Source: Ascaphus truei
Taxonomy: Eukaryota > Chordata > Amphibia > Anura > Ascaphidae
Length of the DNA stretch: 64,000 nt
Assembly (NCBI GenBank): GCA_036426205.1
Contig: CM071568.1
Coordinates: forward strand, 227,486,777 to 227,550,776
Direction: 5' to 3'
Shown here: positions 57,287-64,000 of the stretch, piece after piece
Layout of the letters: the number at the start of each line of letters is the position of its first letter
How positions within the stretch are numbered: the stretch's first letter is position 1
Translations under genes and position numbers: made by a program
Notes under the pieces: generated by a model
What the model saw: the letters and a program-made list of their open reading frames with translations, nothing else
What the model was told of the DNA's origin: nothing
Database searches by the model: none

Positions 57287-57510
57287 AGGAGTGGCTAAGT
57301 GAGTAAAGGTGCTGAGTCTTAAAAACAAGGACAATCCATTTGAATCAAGGGAGCCTGGTTCAATTCCTGGTGTCGGCTCCTTGAGACCATGAGCAAGCCA
57401 CTTTATCTCCCTGTGCCTCAGGCACCAAAATCATAGATTGTGTCTGTACTAACTAATGTACAGCGCCCTGGATAAGGATGCTATATAAATGTTGTTATAA
57501 ATAAATATCA
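57287..57510 (+). mobile_element. tRNA-derived SINE with L2-like tail
   Basis: The head carries A-box-like GTGGCTAAGTGAGTAAAGG (57291-57309) and a B box GGTTCAATTCC (57357-57367), the polymerase III promoter of tRNA genes. The body has CACTTTATCTCCCTGTGCC and GTACAGCGCCC, and the tail GCTATATAAATGTTG is of the L2 type, implying mobilisation by an L2-group LINE. Short A/T tail. Confidence 0.8.
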
Positions 57511-59076
57511 CACAGATAAGATAACAAAAGTCAGTCTCTGTTCCATTATCCTGAGTGTTGGCATCAGTCTTTACTCCCATACAGTAAAATGTATGTAGTA
57601 GAAAGCAGTAGTACAGAAGGCAGGTCTCTAGACTCAGATAAACAGGCAGCCACACTGTTCTCCTGTCTGCCTCAGCCCTGATATACAGTAAGACTAGCAG
57701 CCTGGTTAATTAACCGGAACAGTCTGTGGGCAGGGTGTTTCATTCTTTCTCCGTCCCAATATCCCTTGGGTGACAAGAATAAGAGCATGTGCATTGGGTG
57801 TAACAGAGAATATAATATTAGCATTATCTCGGGAGGCTTTTGAACTCATTCTTGTAGAATATGTTTTTATTTTGGTTGAGACTTGAAGATGAGAAAAGAG
57901 GATGTCTGGAAAAAAAATCATTTAAAAAAGAAGGGCGTTTGAGGAAGGGAACAATTGGGACCACAGATCCCTACATGTAGAAGAACTGAGAGAGACAACA
58001 TAACATCTTCTAATGCTATTTAGTTACACTAATTGTCAAAAACATTTAGTCTGTGGTTTCAGCAGTCTGACTAGTCTAAAAATATGACATCTAGAAAATC
58101 ATAAATGTCATTTATACTGTATGCAGAGTTTCAATATGTGTTTTTTTTTGGCAACTAACAAAGCAAGCTCATAATAGTTGATGAAAAAACAATGAGTCCC
58201 AGTGGAAGAAATGTTTCTACAATGAGCAAGACAGCACTATAGAACATTCAGAAGTCTGACTCAGAGCAGAGTTTCTTTGGAGTGTATTTGTGAAATACTT
58301 AGGGGTAATGTATTAAGAAGGTACTGTAAATCTACACACAACTGAAATGCTGGCATTAATCAAAGACACGTTGCAGTATGTCAATCCCAATCCCATGGAA
58401 GAAGACAGCAATACAATAAAGTTTAAATAAATTTGATGAGCAAACTCATGGATCTACTCTACCTGCTGCTTCACTTAAACTGCAAAAAGAAGAAGACACC
58501 CCAGTAAAAGAAGGAAGGCACAGACTACCGATGGATTTCACTATGACTCTTCTTACCTCTCACATGAGGGTTAATATTGAAAGCTACAACTAAGAAAGCA
58601 ATTTAGACACTAGTATTATTGCACAGCATCTATAGATCTGCTTTCTGTATACAAATAATATTAACACATTTAGAAAAATAATTACATGTATAATGAGATC
58701 CTGTATGTGATGTAAAGCTATGCAAGAAACACCAGCAAGAGTGAATTATGAGCTATGTGATGGATGTTGAATATAATTTACTTATATTACTTTACTTATA
58801 TTATTTGAAGTAACACTTTCTCCACGTGTATTTTTGTCTATGTCACTCATCATTAACACATTTAAAAATATCCTCCTTTGATGAAGTTCAATTGTATCAC
58901 TCAATGGATCTCAATTATGTTTCACAAGATCACTTAATTATGACTCAGTAGCGTAAGTGTTGTTAACTACCATAAATAAAGTTCATATACTCTTTTGATT
59001 ACATCAGTAAATTATATAAACTACTGTTTTAACAAATAAGGTGGTAATAGTTTGGTAATGAGCGCCTCCTACTGAA
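57511..59076. other. Gene-free A/T-rich stretch
   Basis: Nothing recognisable on either strand. Confidence 0.45.
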
Positions 59077-59078
59077 TA

Positions 59079-59847
59079 CAGCTGTAGCAGCCGTTATTCA
59101 AACAAATCACGGCGCCGATTACATGTGCTCTTCTGTACTCCACGCAACATGAATGCGGCCAATCGCCCTGGGCACCCGCGCTTATCGCAATTGTTTTGTT
59201 CAATTGTGACAGGTATGAGGGAACGGTAGTGAAAAGGGGATATTACGGCCCTCAATTAGTGCAGGGTTTCTGCTCCACTACACGGTTTGGAGATTTACCA
59301 AGGGGAATCCAGACCGGGACTTCTAGCTCTCCCTGCTTTCACAGGACTGCAGCAGCTGATTGAGCAGGGAGATGATTAAAAGTCTGCTCTGAACAGAGCA
59401 AGACAGAGCTTATTTTTACTCTCAAGAGAGGTGTGTACTGAAAAGCTGTGTGATGCTGATGAAAAGCAAAGACTTTTGTTTTGTTTGTTTGTTTTACTCC
59501 TCTAATCTGCTGTAGCATTTGTATGGCAAAATAAACAGGCCAAAGCTTTTCACCTCTGTGTGAAAGTGCTGATTCCTGGACAAAAGGTACAGAGCAAGAA
59601 GGTACTTTGTCACACAATTTCATGGATTCTGTTTCTTTGGGTGCAATGAAAAGAATGAATTGCAATGTGTACAGTACTGTGCTACCGTGTCCTTTTAAGG
59701 TGTTTAAAAAACAACTCTAAAATGCCATTTTCTGCACTCGCCGCACTCGCGTCTTAAGGCGGTAAGGTTGGAAGACATCCGCCTCATGACATCGGTATTC
59801 CGATGTACACAACGCGTGATTTGTTTGCATAACGGCCACTGCAGCTG
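59079..59847. mobile_element. Non-autonomous TA-flanked DNA transposon
   Basis: CAGCTGTAGCAGCCGTTATT at the left is inverted at the right (CAGCTGCAGTGGCCGTTATG in complement), and CAAACAAATCACG continues the inverted repeat to about 36 bp. TA occurs at 59077-59078 and 59848-59849. The interior of about 700 bp has no transposase. Tc1/mariner superfamily by termini. Confidence 0.7.
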
Positions 59848-59849
59848 TA

Positions 59850-61536
59850 TGTCTCAATGAACAGTAATGGGTAATTTTCTTGTTTTCAATTCAATAACTA
59901 ATCTTGTTTGTTTTAACTACAGGTGTATAGCACTTTCGTCTGCTTTACCTTTACAAAGCAAAATAAAAAAAAACATTGTCAAGTACCTATATTGTTCACA
60001 GAGTACCAGTATGCTTATGTATCTATACATACTGTGCAGGTAATAAGCAATTATGCAAAACATTTACAGCTTGCTGTTAAAACTTGCCCATAATCATTTA
60101 AATGAATGTGTATGAAAGTGTAGGGAATTCCTTCCATCGTTATGAAGTAAATGAAACTTACAACATTATACTGTTTACAATGAACTTTTACATTGATCAT
60201 TTGAAGTGTGTTTTCCCAGGCAAACCATATATATTGTCAAGTTTAAACATACAGCTATCTGGATAACAACAATAATCCATGTGTAGTTTCAGTAAAGTAA
60301 CATAAGCATATTCTTTATCCAAGATGCACAGTATTAAAAGACTCATCCAAAGCACAGTCCCAACACAACGCCAGAGGAAAAACATACCTGATAGTACTAC
60401 ATAGCACCTGATCGGAGACACTTTAAGCTACAAGCAAATACAGTTGTAGCTCTGTCGTATGTATCATGTACTTTGATCACCTGATATTAATGGTGACATC
60501 TTTAGCATCCAGAAATGTACCACATCAAGGTGATATAAAAGCAGTGTTCCAGTAGGCAAAGAAGAGACATAAAATTGATTAAACATGATTAAAATGCTAT
60601 ACCCAGATTACACCGAGTGAATAAATAAAGACCCAAAGGAAAAGAAAGACAGGCAAGATACAGATGGAGAAACATTAAATGTGCCTGGAAAAAACGCCTG
60701 TTTTTCATGATTTGTTGTTAAACAAAGTACAGTTTGCAGCCAGCTGTCAATGACTGACAATGACAGTAATCTGAAAAAAGAAGTGTGGGTTTCCAGGATG
60801 AGTGACTGGAATGGGAACACTAGCTGTATGTTATACTATCAGCACAAAAACGAAGCAAAATCAGCTGAGAGCAGTGACATCTTCAGACTGGAATTACACT
60901 TTCATCTGACTATCTACCATGCTGTTCTATCTCTGGCAGCAGATTGGACCAAGAAAATGTATGTACAAATGTGGAGGTGCGTACTTTCAAAATATAAGAT
61001 AAATATTACTTTTTTTTCTTACTGTAGGGAAGATTGTACCTTTGAAATGCTAATTCTGCTTTATTTCAAAGTCATTGCCATTTTCTTTACCACCAACAAA
61101 CTGCCTAATATTTTTTATTCAACTCTAGACAGGCATAAATACTCAAATAACTGTGTAGTGTAATCAGAAGTCATGGGAAAAGATTCTCTGAATTTGTTAT
61201 CTTTACTCTTGCTATCACCCAGTCATGTAACATATGTGTCATCTTATATTCTATTCATGTTAGAACCATACTTTAATCTATATTATTTTTGGGACATTTA
61301 TTTAATCAGGAGTAAATTGAAAATAACAATATTACTATGTGAGGTATTTAGCAATTTCCTAAAACCTATAAATAAGACATGGGATAAAAAAGACAAAAAG
61401 TACTGCATCAGAAAACACTGTGAGGAAAACAAACAAACAATCGTGAGTCTCTGATAATAATGTGTAAATAAATAGAAGTTTTGGAACCAACCCATTCCAC
61501 AGATTTGACAATAAATTAGCCTACAGGCAAAATGTA
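59850..61536. other. Gene-free A/T-rich stretch
   Basis: A 137-codon frame at 60750-61163 has no family resemblance and A/T-driven composition, and is not called. No RNA gene or element boundary seen. Confidence 0.45.
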
Positions 61537-61540
61537 CTTA

Positions 61541-62227
61541 TGTAGCACTGCTCCCCCCTCCCCCCTCTGGGAGATCTTGCTATTGCTACTGGTGTATTGG
61601 TGCTTGTTACCTGTGAGGGTCCAAGAGAGATGAGCTTCCGCGATGGTAAGGGGAAACAGGACAGGCTTTTGGTGATCCTTCAGGTTCTTCTCATCGTGTC
61701 AGCGCCTCCAGTCACAGCAGGCTCCAGGGTTCCTGGAGACAGTCCCCACCATGACAGACTTCTCGCATAACCCTACACAATAGACTGTTACTTAGGCAGG
61801 GGTATATAAAAAGGCTTCTTTATTGAGGCAGCCACTGCAGCTGATATTACAACGTATGCATCATCTTTAGGATGGGTCCCAGGCCTCTGGATGGTGCTGG
61901 CCTTCTTGCAATCTTGAGGACATATGCTCTGCGCAGATCTTTCACGTCACTTAGCTCCAGGAGGAACTGAAGGCATGTCTCAACCCTAGGAAGGGGAGAC
62001 CTCAACTGAAAATCATTTGGAACACTTCTTCCCTAAGGCACAGAGGGGAAGGGCAGAAGGTCTGCACCATGATTGGCTGTACACAGACCCAGTTTCACCC
62101 CCACCCCTGTCACTCAGAGAGGCAGCATGAGGGGGGTAAACCCACAGGATAACCTGACACTGCATGTAGCTATCAGGACTTACGTGACAGGAGGCAGAAA
62201 GTATAGTCTGGACCAGCCATAGCTACA
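61541..62227 (-). mobile_element. Solo LTR, 687 bp
   Basis: Termini TGTAGC and GCTACA are perfect short inverted repeats. CTTA flanks both sides (61537-61540 and 62228-62231), a 4-bp target duplication. AATAAA lies on the minus strand at about 61822, setting the orientation. No internal coding region adjoins, so this is a recombined solo LTR of a Gypsy or retrovirus-like element; the class is undetermined. Confidence 0.65.
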
Positions 62228-62231
62228 CTTA

Positions 62232-62611
62232 CATAAAAGCAAATCAGGCAAAGCACTGCAGGGCAACTTGACCTACAAATGTAAAAGTTTTATATTTTAT
62301 TTATTTTTACACATTTAGCTCAGTTTGCTCCATGAGGCAGCTCTGCTCACTGTACCTTGAAACTATGTATGTAGAAGAATGTACACCAGCACAGAATGAA
62401 AGTCCCAAATCAATATTTGCTGTCAGGTTGAGCATCTGGGTGTGGACTATGCATCCACATAGAGAAAACTAGGTCACACTAGTCTGCTAGTTATCTCTAT
62501 GCTAATATGTCCATAGCAACATGCTCCTGTATTCTTACATGTGCATCAGGCACCACACAGTCTCCAGAACTAATAATATAACATATAGCAGAAGGTACAA
62601 CCTAACACAGA
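62232..62611. other. Gene-free A/T-rich stretch
   Basis: No feature recognised between the LTR and the Tc1 element. Confidence 0.45.
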
Positions 62612-64000
62612 TATACATTTAGGTCCGGAAATAATTGGACACTGACACAATTTTCATAATTTGGGCTCTGTACGCCACCACAATGGATTTGAAGTGAAAC
62701 AACCGAGATGCAATAGAAGTGCAGACTTTCAGCTTTAATTCAAGGGGTTGAACAAAAATATCATATGAAACGTTTAGGAATTGCAACAATTTTCATACAC
62801 AGTCCCCTTATTTCAGGGGCTCAAATGTAATTACACAAATTAACACAATCATAAATAAAATGTTAATTTTTAATACTTTGTCGAGAATCCTTTGCAGGCA
62901 ATGACTGCTTGAAGTCTGGAACGCATGGACATCACCAAACGCTGGGTTTCCTCCTTTATGATGCTTTGCCAGGCCTTTACTGCAGCTGTCCTCAGTTGTT
63001 GTTTGTTCGTGGGTCTTTCTGCCTTAAGTTTTGTCTTCAGCAAGTGAAATGCATACTCGATCGGGTTGAGATCAGGTGATTGACTCAGCCATGGCAGAAT
63101 ATTCCACTTCTTTGCCTTAACAAACTCCTGGGTTGTTTTCGCAGTATGTTTTGGGTCATTGTCCATCTGTAAAGTGAAGCGCCGTCCAATCAACTTCGCT
63201 GAATTTGGCTGAATCTGAGCAGACAATATATCCCTATACACTTCAGAATTCATCCGGCTGCTTCTGTCACATCATCAACAAACACTAATGAACCAGTGTC
63301 ATTGTAAGCCATGCATGCCCATGCCATCACACTGCCTCCACCGTGTTTTACAGATGATGTGGTATGCTTCGGATCATGGCCTTCGTCGTACTTTTTTCTT
63401 CCCATCATTCTGATACAGGTTGATCTTAGTTTCATCTGTCCAAAGAATGCTGTTCCAGAACTGGGCTGACTTTTTTTTAGATATTGTTTGGCAAAGTCTA
63501 ATCTGGCCTTTCTATTCTTGAGGCTTATGAATGGTTTTCACCTTGTGGTGAACCCTCTGTATTTGCTCTCGTGAAGTCTTCTCTTTATGGTAGACTTGGA
63601 TAATGATATGCCTACCTCCTGGAAAGTGTTCTTCACTTGGCTGGATGTTGTGAAAGGGTTTTCTTTACCATGGAAAGGATCCTACGATCAACCTTTTTAT
63701 GTTGCAGAGCTCACCAGTGCGTTCTTTTTTTCTCAGAATGTACCAAACTGTTGATTTGGCCACTCCTAACGTTCCTGCTATCTCTCTGATGGATTTTTAA
63801 TTTTTTTTTGCAGCCTAAGGATGCCCTGATTCACTTGCATTGAGAGCTCCTTAGACCGCATGTTGTGGGTTCACAGCAACAGCTTCCAAATGAGAATGCC
63901 ACACCTGGAATCAACTCCACACCTTTTACCTGCTTAATTGCTGATGAAATGACGAAGGCCAGTCTTCTCCCCCAGTTCGCGCAGTGCACAGACACACAGC
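62612..64000 (-). mobile_element. Tc1-type transposon, truncated by window edge
   Basis: The terminal sequence AGGTCCGGAAATAATTGGAC near 62621 is that of vertebrate Tc1 elements. The transposase follows on the minus strand. The other terminus is not within the window, or lies in the last bases without a recognisable match. Confidence 0.8.
62870..63861 (-). pseudogene. Tc1/mariner transposase, frameshifted
   Basis: A cut-and-paste DDE transposase of about 330 codons in this family. The start region reads MRSKELSMQVNQGILRLQ from 63861, then frames shift several times. The first catalytic Asp lies in WTDET (near 63435). The 3' part from 63253 is open for 127 codons, with the second Asp in QMDNDPKH and the Glu in SPDLNPIEYAF, 34 residues apart (D34E). 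At 63250 a stop interrupts between VFVDDVTEAAG and MNSEVYRDIL. The catalytic triad survives at nucleotide level, but no full-length protein can be made. Confidence 0.9.

Noticed and set aside
60750..61163. 137-codon plus-strand frame as a host gene
   Set aside because: No family resemblance, A/T-driven residue use and no convincing splice sites.
1..64000. tRNA, rRNA or snRNA genes
   Set aside because: No complete cloverleaf, rRNA core or snRNA motif was recognised. The only tRNA-like promoter boxes belong to the SINE at 57287-57510.

Overview
The window is nuclear DNA from a large, repeat-rich vertebrate genome, most likely an anuran amphibian. That inference rests on the mixture of elements: an L1-type LINE, Tc1/mariner, hAT, Harbinger and Helitron-like DNA elements, Penelope-like remnants, a tRNA-derived SINE, and LINE tails of the kind common in frogs. 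Nothing prokaryotic is present. Only one short segment (46668-46876, minus strand) looks like a host protein-coding exon. The only long intact reading frames belong to a retrotransposon.

Region by region. 1-9.7 kb is mostly A/T-rich intergenic DNA with a hammerhead-like motif beside a TATA box (211-290) and a 1-kb TA-flanked DNA element (6557-7569). 9.7-18.7 kb holds a CpG-rich minisatellite tract and a full-length L1-type LINE (11121-18112) with intact ORF1 and ORF2, a poly(A) tail and a perfect 15-bp target-site duplication. 19.0-27.86 kb repeats the whole 9-kb block, flanks and target-site duplication included, but is riddled with 1-2 base indels. This looks like a duplicated, unpolished long-read segment more than a second biological copy. 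28-35 kb has a LINE 3' end, foldback repeats, a G-rich minisatellite block present twice, and an exact 145-bp tandem duplication. 35.1-40.9 kb is a CpG-rich block passing into kilobase-scale purine tracts, a CA microsatellite, a duplicated ETS/YY1-like motif and a 20-bp minisatellite in which each unit carries a splice-donor-like GGTGAGT.

41-64 kb is a patchwork: a 139-bp-arm palindrome, a Harbinger-type MITE, a Penelope reverse-transcriptase fragment with hammerhead-like motifs nearby, the putative host terminal exon, a Helitron-like element, a TA-flanked foldback MITE, a 2.6-kb hAT element with an 8-bp duplication, a tRNA-derived SINE, another TA-flanked element, a solo LTR, and a decayed Tc1 transposase running off the right edge.

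Functionally the window is a record of transposition. The L1 copy at 11.1-18.1 kb could still be active: every catalytic residue I checked is present in the endonuclease and reverse transcriptase, and the zinc knuckle is intact. The hammerhead-like motifs and the reverse-transcriptase fragment are consistent with past Penelope-like activity. The rest is non-autonomous, broken or simple-sequence DNA. No previously undescribed system could be demonstrated. The best leads are the hammerhead-like motif family, the donor-like minisatellite, minisatellites carried inside DNA transposons, and the probable assembly artefact at 19-27.9 kb.
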